Assembly: GCA_028829895.1 (NCBI GenBank)
Contig: CM054180.1
Span: 120,169,363-120,233,362, forward strand
Length of the DNA: 64,000 nt
Source: Sinotaia quadrata
Taxonomy: Eukaryota > Mollusca > Gastropoda > Architaenioglossa > Viviparidae
Direction: 5' to 3'
The notes under the pieces were generated by a model. That model searched no databases and was not told the origin of the DNA. It saw nothing but the letters and a program-made list of their open reading frames with translations. Shown here piece after piece: positions 1 to 11,831 of the stretch. Every line of letters starts with the position of its first letter. The first letter of the stretch is position 1. Position numbers and translations under genes: made by a program.

Positions 1-11
1 TAAATTTTGAT

Positions 12-269
12 TCAGCCTTTCCTAATACATTTCATAAACCACCCGCCACAGAGGTCGTAAAGGGTGGACGCGTGGGCTTCCTCCGTCTCCAGATCTTGTG
101 TGGGACTTTCGTCTGGAGACGTACTCGGCCTTGGATATACTGGAGGGAGTTGCTTCCCCTCGCTATGTTCTGACCACCGTATGAACCGCTCAGGACCATA
201 GGGAGGCATATTAGGTAGAGAGTTATGCCTTCTTGGGTAGGTTTTCAAAATCAAAAACATATTCCACAA
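12..269 (-). CDS. possible C-terminal coding exon, unrecognised protein
   Basis: An open frame on the minus strand ends at a stop at 12-14. It reads as a polar, proline-rich tail (segments such as PPYGPERFIRW and PPVYPRPSTSPDESPTQDLE), with few low-complexity runs and higher GC than its surroundings. It could be the last exon of a gene lying mostly left of the window or in this stretch. No splice acceptor is convincing upstream (the 270-300 side), the initial ATG is not trusted, and I do not recognise the family. The alternative is a chance ORF. Confidence 0.25.
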   Translation of the reverse strand: MWNMFLILKTYPRRHNSLPNMPPYGPERFIRWSEHSEGKQLPPVYPRPSTSPDESPTQDLETEEAHASTLYDLCGGWFMKCIRKG

Positions 270-1040
270 AAGTTCAATTGGCGTTTTTTAAAAGAAAAAA
301 TATTGATACGCTTGTATTTTAATTCGCAAACCTTTCAAATTAACAAAATCGGTTATTGTGGATTTAATACAATCATGACTATTGTATAATGCGCAGTTAA
401 GAGGACGTCATACAATTTTTGCCATTTTTTTCACACCCCTCCACTGTTTGAAAAACTTTTGTTGTTTTTTTTCTTTTTAATATAGATTTTCATTATTTTC
501 CCACGTGACTTCCAAGTTTCTAGAATTCCCAGCAAACTGTCACGCAATCTGTCCAAATTTTAATCCATGTTAAACCGTCTCTGATCTTCCATGCTCGTAT
601 CTTCCATTCGTCATCACTTCTGCGCACGGCAGAGGATCAGTAATGTTGTGGACGCTTAAGTCCCTGTGCGTGTACAGCCACTCGGCCATCAATCAACTCA
701 CAAAAGACGGGCGCGCGATAGCTCACGTGCTGGGACAATGCCCGCGCCGTAAGGTCAGTTGTCAATTTTCGGGAGGAGGGGTGGGGAGACCGGGAGATCA
801 ATGAGAATGGTTCTGACTTTGTCAGATTGATTGGAATCGCTCTGAAGGGTTTTCGTGCCAGCACGAAAAGAAAGATAGTCTCATTAATAATTATTTTAAT
901 GAGAGATCTGAAGTGACACGGGGGTGGGGGGGATAAATGAATGGTGAGGGAGTGAAGACGGTCCTTCTGGAGACAACGAGATTCCCACGCCTGGTGTAGA
1001 TGCGGGTGGTTTGATAATGAGATTGAAAGCGCAAAGTGAG
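270..1040. other. no gene recognised
   Basis: AT-rich to mixed sequence with homopolymer runs. A 141-codon minus-strand ORF at 637-1062 has no recognisable domain and runs into the adjacent minisatellite, so I do not call it a gene. Confidence 0.5.
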
Positions 1041-1258
1041 CATTCCAGGATCGTAGAATCATACTGAACCTTCCAGGATTGTGAGAATCATACTGAACCT
1101 TCCAGGATTGTGAGAATCATACTGAACCTTCCAGGATTGTGAGAATCATACTGAACCTTCCAGGATTGTGAGAATCATACTGAACCTTCCAGGATTGTGA
1201 GATTCATACTGAACCTTCCAGGATTGTGAGAATCATACTGAACCTTCCAGGATTGTGG
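1041..1258. repeat. 29-bp minisatellite, about 7.5 copies
   Basis: Direct tandem copies of a 29-bp unit containing CCTTCCAGGATTGTGAGAAT. The first copy has a 2-bp deletion and a substitution, one internal copy carries GATTC for GAATC, and the last copy decays at 1258. Copies are otherwise identical, so the array is young or homogenised. Confidence 0.95.
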
Positions 1259-3130
1259 GAATTTAGTGTGTGTACGTGTGCGTTTGTCCTTATGTGTGTA
1301 ATTTATGCAATTGTGAAATAATGTAACTATAAAAAATGAAATTCAGCAGTTTACTATACACGTGTATAAATATTAGTGTGACTTTAATTTCTATTCCCTC
1401 CCTCCCCCCACACACAAACACGTGAAGCATACACGCACGCGCACAGACGAGTCATATGCGTATTATATAATGTCAACCATCACCCCACCCCTACGCTTGA
1501 AATACACCCTGCACCAAACAAATTCATTCGTTTTTTCGTTTCCCCCTCCTTTTTCATTTTAATTTTGATCATACATGTCTTATTTGTTTGCACAATATGA
1601 AACAACGTGAATAAATTTAACGATGGCATTAACTGTACAGTTAATTGTTAAAGAGTGGTAGGACTTGAACAACATGGGGTTCAGTGGGTTAGGCATTAAA
1701 AGAGAAAAATAAAGAAGAAGAGTTAAGCACTTAGCCATTATTGTCACGCCTGAGTAGTTCGTTCTTTGCCAGCACGCGCAATTTCACGCACCAAAAATTC
1801 GTCATCGCAAACGCAATTCCGAGTTTCACATGAATAGCACTTCTATAAAATATGCGGGTCAGACTGATGTGCACGTGCACTCTGGGGCTTTCTTTCTACG
1901 ACTATAATAGGTGATACTTTAAGAAGAGGAAAGGACAGATGGGGAAAACAAAGGGTGGTCACGTGCAGCTCAGATGGACAGCTGCATGACCATTGTTAGG
2001 AACAGCATGTATTTAAAGTAGACTGTTCAACAGTTCACGGGTCACGGGACGAGCAGACTGGCGTGAATTTTGATAAGATTAATATTTTCATCTACCCGCG
2101 CGATTTTAACGAATGAACGCCTCGACATAATCGGAGAATGATCCACAACAGTCGCGACAATGAGCAGACTAAGAAAAACAACATCCAAACACAGCAACGC
2201 AGAACACCACCACCCTCTTTGAATACAAGTGAAAGGAGGAAGGCCCTACACTACAGGAAACCTACAAAAACTGAGAACGTCGTAAAGATGAAAAGTTTTC
2301 ACGCAATTCTTGTGGGGCAAAGAAGTTAACGGAAGAACAACATAATTGCAGGCCCAAAAGAAAACCCACGATGCACAATAACAAAACAAAACAAATTCAG
2401 CTTTATACCCAAGTATGCATACAATGACAACATGCACCAGCTGATAAAGTAAAGTAATTAAAATCTAATTAGCAAGTAGTAGAGCCTGCTAATTCAGCCC
2501 AATTCTGAAAGAGTTATCTGCTGTCTTTAAACTCCTAGGCTGAATTGGCACTTTGGTTCACAATAATTATCCTTCGCGTTCTAATCAGCGTCAGCAATTA
2601 GCGTGGTGTCAAAAACTAATTCCGGACATGGCGCTCTGGACACCTGTCACGCCCCGGAGCAATGGTCACTCTGACCTTTTTGACTTAAACTTGGCATACA
2701 CGCTTCTCACGCGCGAGCTAGTAACTGCAGGGCACGTGCGAGGCTAATGGAGTCCCAGCGTGCAGACCAGTCATGTTTGCAGAATTTACACTGCATCTCA
2801 TTAAGTCGGACGTCGGTCCAGCTTCACACGTCATCATCAGGACAGCCGGTTAAGAAATTTTTGCTGTGAATTGAAAGATGAAATTAATAATTGTTGACAC
2901 TGATGACAAGGCCACCGCCCACAATTAGACAGCCAGCGCTGGGGGTGGGGGTAGGGGCCTACTAGCATTGATAGAAAAGGTAAGAGGATATTGCAGGTGG
3001 GAATTGCGTGAGTTTGGCTCGATTCCCGATCGATGCGTAAAACGTGTGCGATTCTCATCCGTGATTGGTTGTAGAGTCTGGCCGTCGGCTGATGGCCGAT
3101 AGATTGGATCCCGCGTGGGTCAAGCTTTGC
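1259..3130. other. no gene recognised
   Basis: No convincing exon on either strand. A TATTTAAA element near 2010 followed by a GC-richer stretch (about 2035-2110) could be a promoter and first exon, possibly of the fibrinogen-related gene downstream, but nothing in the sequence links them. Confidence 0.4.
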
Positions 3131-3140
3131 ACGCTACAAT

Positions 3141-3242
3141 TACACACACCCACGCACACACACACACACGCACACGCACACACACACACGCACACGCACA
3201 CACACACACACACACGCACACACACACACACACACACGCACA

Positions 3243-3301
<59 letters not shown>
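3141..3301. repeat. (CA)n microsatellite with CG interruptions
   Basis: About 160 bp of CA dinucleotide with scattered CACG steps in the left half and a purer right half. The ORFs over this segment in several frames are artefacts of the repeat. Confidence 0.97.
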
Positions 3302-3302
<1 letters not shown>

Positions 3303-3689
3303 AGCCTCTCCATCCGCATTAAAATCGGTCATAGTACGCTATTGGCCGGTGCCTGAGCAAGTTGTTTTATGAAAATCCATGAAAAATTCAGACCTTCTCT
3401 CTTCCTCCATTTTTAGCACGAAATTTCTCCTTTCCATAACAACTGTCTCTAGTTCGGCGCGTAGGCCCGCTTGCGAAATCAGCATGTTCAACCCATTTCA
3501 GATACTAAGCAGCGATTGAAATTTTGTATTTGGACATAATTATTATAAATCCTTGACTGTGCCAAAGTCACTGAACACTGGAAACATTCCCATTAAATTT
3601 AATCAGTCACTTACCTGTGTGTCTAGGGGTACGGTTCGATCACTCTCGACATTTTTTTTTTTATTTGCTGAGAAGCACTTCTAATACAG

Positions 3690-5245
3690 CTGAGACGATT
3701 AAGCACTGTGCCTAGGGCCTACGAACTCTCTAGGGGCTTACGAAAGCCAGAAAATAAAGTATTGAAATCATAAATAGAGTACTTCAACTGAAAAATATAG
3801 CAGAAATTTTAAGATGAGCACTTGAGTTGTATTACAGTATGTTAACTTTTTGGTTCTTTGCATTAACAAAGTCACACATGACGTCCTTAAATGTCATTTC
3901 CCGCATCAAGTCTTTTTCAATTGAAAGTAATGCCAGGGAGGATAGTCGTGTTTGTCCCATCGTTGACCGAAGATAAGTTTTTATCAGTTTCAGTTTGGAA
4001 AACGAACGTTCACCTTCAGAACGTGTTCCAAAAATTGAAAGATAGATTCGGAAAGCAATATTTACATTTGGAAAACTTGTCACCAACCATTCTCTATTTG
4101 TGCCCTAATCATTTCAGCCAGTTTTATTGTCACCAAACATTCGTGAAACAAAAGAAATTCATCAGTAAATGCCTCTTCCAGATCTGATGGATACTGTCCA
4201 GAAGAAAGTTAAACCTTTCATGTACTGTTGAGTAAGCTGCTTGCCGTTTTCCCATCTCAGTAATAAGTCTGTCTATGATCTCAGTAATAAGTCTGTCTAT
4301 GATCTCAGTAATAAGTCTGTCTATGATCTCAGTAATAAGTCTGTCTATGATCTCAGTAATAAGTAATCTCAGTAATAAGTCTGTCTATGATCTCAGTAAT
4401 AAGTCTGTCTATGATCTCAGTAATAAGTAATCTCAGTAATAAGTCTGTCTATGATCTCAGTAATAAGTCTGTCTATGATCTCAGTAATAAGTAATCTCAG
4501 TAATAAGTCTGTCTATGATCTCAGTAATAAGTCTATGATTTCAGTAATAAGTCTGTCTATGATATCAGTAATAAGTCTGTCTATGATCACATAGAAAGAC
4601 TGAGTACTGAACTTGTCACCAGCACTTATACTTAAAACCGGATTAGTATTATCCACAACTTCATCATAAAATGGATGTCTCTCTCACTTGCGTTGTGTAC
4701 ATTCTTTGTAATCCGATGGTGTCAGATCTTTTGACATACCTTCATACATTTCAAATTTATTGCGTGTATCATGAAAGTGTAGTATAAGACTGTCATACAA
4801 CTTGATGATAGTACTCAAATCAATTCCAGTACTCAACTCAATTCCAGTACTCAGCTCAATTCCAGGCTCCTGTAGAGCTATATTGACAATATCAATTTTT
4901 TGGGAGTAAATTTTTCCAAATCACACACATTAACGCTGTCTCAAAATGGTCCAACTTTTTAATTAGTGATTTTGAACAAATGCTGGTGGTTGATGTTCAC
5001 TTCCAGTAACATCAGACAATGCTTGTCGAATCTCCTTATAATTGGCATAAAAAGCTCTGGCAGCGTCACTTCGTGCTGACCACCTTGTTGTTGATAGTCC
5101 TTGCAGCACGAGTGTTGTCCTTCATGCGTTCTGTAAACTTTAACCTTCGCTATACAGAAGCTGAGAAAAACGTGTAGACTGACTGAACAATAGCAAAATA
5201 GTTCACTGCAGCTGTGGAAATCTAACTGAACGCTGACATTTTTGT
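3690..5245 (-). pseudogene. degenerate hAT transposase (ZMYM1-like type)
   Basis: On the minus strand the remnants run in order from high to low coordinate. First is a block like AAVNYFAIVQSVYTFFSAS (about 5160-5220). Next is LSTTRWSARSDAARAF (about 5010-5100), the TRW-SAR block typical of this hAT group. A weakly conserved middle follows (about 4690-4930) with KLYDSLILHFHDTRNKFEMY. Then comes FYDEVVD..FSTQSFYVIIDRLITD (about 4570-4670), and after it an expanded IIDRLITE segment. The C-terminal dimerisation domain (3838-4080) contains FPNVNIAFRIYLSIFGT, SEGERSFSKLKLIKTYLRS and LALLSIE. Stops and frameshifts separate the blocks, the N-terminal BED zinc finger is not seen, and no single frame covers the whole, so this is a dead copy. 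GC-rich CCTAGGGCCTAC-type sequence near 3708 looks like the element's terminal region. Domain order and motifs make the hAT assignment firm; the exact ends are not. Confidence 0.85.
4250..4592. repeat. 24-bp minisatellite inside the hAT pseudogene
   Basis: About 14 copies of a 24-bp unit (TCTCAGTAATAAGTCTGTCT plus ATGA), with shortened 16-bp variants placed at regular intervals, giving a higher-order pattern of long-long-short units. Read on the minus strand in the transposase frame, the unit encodes IIDRLITE, which matches the transposase at this position. The array is therefore an expansion of eight transposase codons. Confidence 0.93.
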
Positions 5246-5463
5246 TTATAGTTTAAATTTCAGAAAACAACGAACCCTTCAAAGCGTGTGTATGTACTGG
5301 ACATCTAGTTCCATGCTCTGGTGCACACAAATGATTTTTAACACACACGAACGCATACGCATGCACACAGACACGTGAAATTTTTTTTTGTTTTTGACAA
5401 AAGTTTGGAGGCAAGAGGATGCCGTGAGATATCTTAGTAGTAGTGTAAGTAGTGGTAGCCATC

Positions 5464-5535
5464 AGTGCCGGATTTACCATTGTGCTTAGGCGTTAACCCC
5501 AGGGCCCCGTAGCCAGATGGGGCCCATCTTCTTGG
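5464..5535 (+). mobile_element. hAT-like terminal sequence, orphan end
   Basis: CAGTGCCGGATTTACC followed by an AGGGCCCC / GGGGCCCAT segment resembles the terminal inverted repeat and subterminal region of hAT elements with CAGTGCCGG ends. It points rightward, so it is not the simple 5' end of the minus-strand transposase to its left. No matching inverted end was found to the right within a few kilobases. Confidence 0.4.
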
Positions 5536-6990
5536 GAGAAAAAAAATTTACGATGAATTTCTCTCGAGTCGCGATTCGTGCGTCGGTCAACTGAGCCTAG
5601 TTTAGGTTAATTATTTACATTTGATGTTGATAACAGCTCGTGCAGACGATATTAATTTCAAGGGAAGACGTCACTAATGACGCACGCAAAATGGGGTTAA
5701 GAAAAAACTCGCCGTTACATTGAAATTTCGAAGAAAACTCAAAAGCTGCGAAGGCGACAGTCCTCCGCCATGTTGTTTGTTTACTAACTTACGGCACGGC
5801 GCTGTAGTTTGTTCCATGTTTTTATCAGTCTGTTTTTACGTGTAGTTGCCATAGACGCTACAATGCGAGGTATGTTCAATATGGCGGACGTTTGGTGACT
5901 AGTGTATTTGCCTCCTTTGTGTCCTCTCTCTTTCCAGAGCTCAGTCTTAGTGAGTACTAATGTGGAGTGCATGAGAGAAGGAAATACGTGTCTATTTCAA
6001 CCCGTCCGTCGGCTTGGAGAGCAAGGAATTTTTAAACTTTTGACAGCGACAAATTAGAGTGCATGTATGAAAGAAGAAATAAATAGACAGTAATAATTAA
6101 TTATCATAAACAGTATTTTTTTTCCCCAGCTGATCTGCTATTTTAAACACGCTCGTTTAGTTAGCGATGTCGTTAATGGACGGACACCCGAATGAGAGCA
6201 TTATATATATATATATAATGAGCGTAGAACGCGCGTATTATAAGTGTACATACAAGTTTTATGTTCGCGATAGGTTCGTACCTCTTAAATGACTTAAATG
6301 AGAGATTAGTGCCGTATATCTTGCCTCTCCTTCCACATGTGTGATCTATTTTATTCCTCTCTGTGCAGAGTCGGTGAGCCTTGACAAAGGGAGATAAGCA
6401 GAGAGAATGAAATTTTCAAGATTGGCAAAGGTATTTTCCCGTTAGAACATTGCATTTGTTTTACTTGCTTTTCTCAACGCGCACAAACATCTTTATTTTA
6501 TTTGTCTCCCCTTGTCTCCCTGTTATTGATTGTATAATTTTAGTAGTAAACATCGGTCAATAATATAAAATGCAAGTCTGCTAAGCGTACAAAGAAACAC
6601 TGAACATGCAAAAACAAAATATAACGAGGCTGATAGAGCACAAGGGTTAATCCAGCCACTTAAAGTTGTTCCTGATTAGCCAAATCTCCGATTTACCGGC
6701 TGGCTGACGCTTTATTTTCATTGTTGAGTAATATACGGACTATATTTTGTCAGATTACAAAAAACATACAAATATATTGTGTGTGCTTATTGTAGTAATG
6801 GTTACATTTTAATAAGCAAAAAAAAAAAATCGGACTTAACATTTCTGCAAATTAGTCATTCCCGCCATTACCACAACAACCAAACATACCATCATAGCAT
6901 GTACAGTGTTTGTACTCTATCACGTACTGTTTCGTTTGTATATCCAGTATCATCTAAAAATAGCGCATCTTTCAAATTGTACCATCTAAA
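5536..6990. other. no gene recognised
   Basis: Mixed-composition intergenic DNA with an (AT)n tract at about 6201-6220. No exon with flanking splice sites and no recognisable protein. Confidence 0.5.
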
Positions 6991-7390
6991 ATTAACGCAC
7001 CACTCAAATTGTACCATCTAAAATTAACGCACCATTCAAATTGTATCATCTCTATTTTACACTATCATTCAGCGTCTCAACATTTACCATTTCACAATTT
7101 ATGATCTTACCATATTACTTTCCAACTCAATATTTACCATTTCACAAAAGTCTTTATTATTTACCATCTCAATATTTATCATTTCATGACTTATGATCTT
7201 ACTATATTATTTACCATCACAATATTTGCCATTTCTTAAGTTATGATCTTACCATTTCAATATTTGCCATTTCATAACGTATGTCTTACCATTTACTTGC
7301 CATCTCAATATTTGCCATTTCATAACGTATGATCTTACCAAATTACTTACCATCTCAATGTGTGTCATTTCATCATGGTTGATTTTATTA
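6990..7390. repeat. degenerate ~45-50-bp repeats (TTACCATCTCAATATTTGCC)
   Basis: Successive diverged copies of a phrase built from ACCATCTCAATATTTGCCAT, TTCATAACGTATGATCTTAC and variants. Copy length drifts, so this is an old tandem array. Confidence 0.8.
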
Positions 7391-7500
7391 ATTACCTTTC
7401 CAAAATCGTATTAATTACCTTTCCAAAATGTTTTATTTCAACATACAGCGACATTGTCTAATTACTTACTGTCTTATAATCTACTGTTGCATTATATAAC

Positions 7501-7741
7501 GTCCCGTTTTGCATTGAATACTCGTGTGCTGTATCACACTGCACTGTGTGGCACAAGTCGTCCCGTTTTGCATTGAATACTCATGTGCTGTATCACACTG
7601 CATTGTGTGGCACAAGTCGTCCCGTTTTGCATTGAATACTCGTGTGCTGTATCACACTGCACTGTGTGGCACAAGTCGTCCTGTTTTGCATTGAATACTC
7701 GTGTGCTGTATCACACTGCATTGTGTGGCACAAGTCGCCCC
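7501..7741. repeat. 59-bp minisatellite, four copies
   Basis: Four direct copies starting at 7501, 7560, 7619 and 7678 with GTCCCGTTTTGCATTGAATA as first bases. Copies differ by single transitions (CGTG/CATG, GCACTG/GCATTG). The ORF across it is repeat read-through. Confidence 0.95.
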
Positions 7742-7889
7742 GTTTCTAAATGCTATTCTGAATTACAACGATCTCCTCAGATACATTTTAAAATATATAA
7801 TTATCATAAATAATTGTTTTCAATAAATTTAAGGCTTTGTTTGGTTGATACTGTTTTAAAAATCTGTGCAACTGACCCCTCACGCTTTA

Positions 7890-8085
7890 CGTTTGTTTTA
7901 CCCTATTTTGCACGTGTTGCACATATTGCTTATGTTTTGGGTCATGTTTTGAACATGTTTTAACCATGTGTTGCTCAAGTTTGGACCATGTTTTGAACAT
8001 GTTTTAAATATGTGATGCTAAGGTTTTGTTTTTGTTTTGAACATGTTTTAAACATGTGATGCTCATGGCTTATCCATGTTTTGCT
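7890..8085. repeat. degenerate repeats of GTTTTGAACATGTTTTAA
   Basis: A 40-60-bp phrase recurs with variations. It contains the palindrome-like ACATGTTTTAAACATGT at about 8041-8057. Confidence 0.7.
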
Positions 8086-8700
8086 CCTGTTACTTAAGAA
8101 GGCTAAATATTTATTATAAAGAAAGTAAAAATAAAGAATATAAATAAGGAGAAAATAACATTAATAAGTAAATGAGGAATGATGGACGATTGTTGAATAT
8201 GTTTTTAGTAGGTTGAAGCAAATTGTCATTTATCTATGATTCATAAAATTTCAAATATCACTGTGTGTGAGAGTGAGTGAGTGAGTGAGTGAGTGAGTGG
8301 TGCCATCAGAACTCGACAATAACCAACAATTAAAACGCAAGCTCAAACTAACCTACTTACAAGCAACTAAAAACGAAACAACTTCAAGAAACAACGAAAC
8401 ACATGTCGCTTGTCTCAGGACAGGAAAACATTCCAGACACGTCGGCACTCAAACATTTCTGCAGTAATCATGTTATTGCTCACTTTTGTCAAAAGTCGCG
8501 AGAGAAAATGTGGTGCTGGAATAAAAGAGATTAAAATCAGTTACTCGGAGCAGCAATACAATATGGCGGCAGTTCAAGTGCAGGGGATATAAGATAACAG
8601 TCCGTTCAAACAACCACTGGAAACTGAAGGGGAGACAAACGGTGCTGTGGAAGGTGGGTCTGCACGGGTAATGAAAGATGAGGCGCGAAGCCAGGTCATG
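8086..8700. other. no gene recognised; (GAGT)n tract
   Basis: AT-rich DNA with a short (GAGT)n run at about 8272-8299. The 60-codon plus-strand ORF at 8410-8592 shows no recognisable domain. Confidence 0.5.
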
Positions 8701-8714
8701 TGATTGAAGTGATA

Positions 8715-9219
8715 TGTCATTTCACACGCACACACCGACGTATTCGCACACAGAAAACAGTAGAGCACGCAAAACAGCAATACGTACGCACATAAACATT
8801 CGCGCACAAGTACGAAAGTACGCACACATGAAATCACAAATGCCTAGGGCTAGTGTAAACCCACACATCATTCTCATATGCACACGATTGCACGCGCCCG
8901 CACATACACGTACGCACTCAAGTATGGACAAACTACATATGCAAACGCACATTCACACAAACAAAATAACACATATTAGCACATACGCAAATACACACAC
9001 ATACAAACACATATAATATGGTACATGCGTACACACATACACAAATACACACAAACACATATAATATGGTACATGCGTACACACACATACACAAATACAC
9101 ACACATACAAACACATTATAATATGGTACATGCATACACACACACACAAACACACATACAACAAGAACATACCCACACACATTTAAACACGTGCAAAAGT
9201 ATGTAAGCACGCATACGCG

Positions 9220-9262
<43 letters not shown>
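8715..9262. repeat. CA-rich degenerate microsatellite zone
   Basis: CA-rich sequence broken by ACGCAC, ATACAC and similar steps. Within 9000-9140 a roughly 50-bp unit containing ATAATATGGTACATGCGTAC recurs three times. The array ends in (CA)n(TA)n at 9230-9267. Confidence 0.9.
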
Positions 9263-9267
<5 letters not shown>

Positions 9268-9606
9268 CGCTTCTAATACGCGAATTGTAAGATTTAACAA
9301 TACTATATTTTGTCACATTAACACACACACACACACACGCTATATATAATACGCGAATTGTAAGATTTAACAATACTATATTTTGTCACATTAACACACA
9401 CACACACACGCTATAATACGCGAATTGTAAGATTTAACAATACTATATTTTGTCACATTAACACACACACACACACACGCTATAATACGCGAATTGTAAG
9501 ATTTAACAATACTATATTTTGTCACATTAACACACACACACACACACGCTATAATACGCGAATTGTAAGATTTAACAATACTATATTTTGTCACATTAAC
9601 ACACAC
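9268..9606. repeat. compound minisatellite, five ~68-bp copies
   Basis: Five direct copies each join a unique core (TAATACGCGAATTGTAAGAT ... CACATTAA) to a short (CA)6-9 run. Cores begin near 9275, 9347, 9415, 9482 and 9550. The cores are almost identical, while the CA runs and the CTATA / CTATATATAA junction vary in length. Confidence 0.95.
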
Positions 9607-11280
9607 GAATGACAAACGAAACAAGGTCGTCGCACTTCGTGCATGCCGATTTCCACTGATCCGACAACAGATATTTTCATTTTACCTCACGAGAAATTTC
9701 TTGTCCTTGTTGCGCTAGTCTATTTCTGTGACATATCGGAGTAAAGAAATCAAAAGTCAATAGTTTTCAGCTCGCTCTGTGTGTATTTGGATATTTGGCA
9801 AATGTATATAAGATTGCGATGCTGAGTTTAGCTTTATATGCAAATTAAACAAGGGAGAGCATGAAGTAATAACAGCCTAGTTTCATTCGTATTTCTAATT
9901 TAAAAAGTAGTATATGCACATCGCGTAAGGAATCAGTGTGATTTCCCCTGACAGGTAAAAGCTAACTTATCACTGAGAAACAAGGATTATTACTCTGCAT
10001 GTAAATCTTCATAGAACATTAACAGAAAATACGTAAATAAATATTAAATGAGTACACTTACCTCAGTGCCCTAAATAAATGGACTACCCGGCCAAACGTT
10101 GTCTATGTTTTATCATCCTCGGAATCAAGTGAGAGGAGCAAGTACCCCAGGACCACACCCAAACTCAGAACGACGTACAGTGGAAAGGTTTACTGCAGTT
10201 TCAAGAAGTCAACAAAACAAAAGAAAACAAAATGAAAACGTGTGAAGGATTTTGTTTATTCTGATATAGATACAAAGAGGAATACATGTAAGTTTTACAA
10301 ATAGTCTTTTCTAAACTGTATATATATATATGTCTTCTCATTTGCTGATAAAATAATAATTTATACATAACAACAGTAAATGGTCATTAAACTTTTCCAG
10401 TTTGTGTGTGTGTTAGAAATTATATTGTAAAGATTATTTGCAGCAGAAGGCTATTTTCTATTGCTCCCGTCTGTGCTATTTAACTATGCTAATTGTATTT
10501 CCCATGTTTGTGTCAGTATGTGTGCATGTTTCTGGAGTTTGTATATATATGTGTGGGTGGGTGGGGGTGGGTGAGAGAGAGCGTAGTTTTTCACATTTTT
10601 CTTAATATGAAAATAAATATTTTGTCACTTATTTTGAATCTCTTATTCTTTATTAATATGAAAATACGTATTTTAATTTTATTCACATGTTGTATATTTG
10701 ATTGTTGATTTAATAAATTTATTGTTAAATTTATTGACCTTCTTACACATATTGATAACTTTTATGTTGGAGAAGAAAGTGGGTGGATGGAGGTTTGGTA
10801 AATATAGACTTAAAAGACGGATTTATTTTCTCCTATTTTCTTCTTTAGTAAGAAGTTTTCCACCGTAAATGTTTGTCTTTATTAATGTTGTGGAAGAGAG
10901 AACACGTTTACAGCGCCCACATATCCACCAAGTAAAGCGACGAGTGGTGTCTTCTGGAGAATTATTAATAAAATAAATTAAGATTATCATCACTTGTAAT
11001 TAGTTATGTGTTATTTATTAACAATAATAACGATAACCAATTACTAAGGTGGCGTTAGGCGTCACAGCGTTCATTCTATAATCTGAGAAATTATGCAGCA
11101 ACCTGAATAATCTAGCAGCAAGTCTTCTCTACCATAATATTCATTAGGATAATGTGTGTGCGTGTGTGTATGAATGTATGTGTGTGATATTGTAAAGCAA
11201 TATTCTCATTATTTTTTCTTTATTAAAAGAGACAAAGAGCAGAGTCTCTACTAATTTTAAACTATAACAATTAATATGTA
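9607..11280. other. no gene recognised
   Basis: AT-rich intergenic DNA with short TATA and GT runs (10319-10332, 10404-10416, 11155-11190). No convincing exon was found. The first exon or exons of the fibrinogen-related gene may lie somewhere here or further left. Confidence 0.45.
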
Positions 11281-11282
11281 CG

Positions 11283-11501
<219 letters not shown>

Positions 11502-11831
11502 GAGACTTAGAGTAATCAAAAGCTCCATTCAGTTTCAGCTGTTGTCCGGCAAACTCTACAAACAAACCTGTCCACTAAATCCCAATGAAATTCCTACTCA
11601 TAATGTTCCGGACAATGAGTGTCACGTGGTTTATTAATAGTGTCATTGGCGGCACCCTACAAACGACGTCGTCCCACTTTCAACTATGCCCCAAAGGAAC
11701 AGGGGTCTTAACGGTATGACATTCAGATTTCAAATTTAGCTCACAGCCGTGATAATAATAACAGTAAAATAGTAATTTCTGTTATCCATAGCTTATTGCC
11801 AATCCGTTTTCTTTCTTTTTAAATGACTGTT

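Noticed and set aside
637..1062. 141-codon minus-strand ORF
   Set aside because: No recognisable domain, low-complexity serine/proline-rich composition, and it overlaps the start of the 29-bp minisatellite.
1630..1695. Possible minus-strand tRNA (B-box-like GTTCAAGTCC)
   Set aside because: The arms do not pair and no acceptable A box or anticodon arm could be drawn.
3055..3372. Overlapping Thr-His and Cys-Val ORFs on both strands
   Set aside because: Translation of a (CA)n microsatellite.
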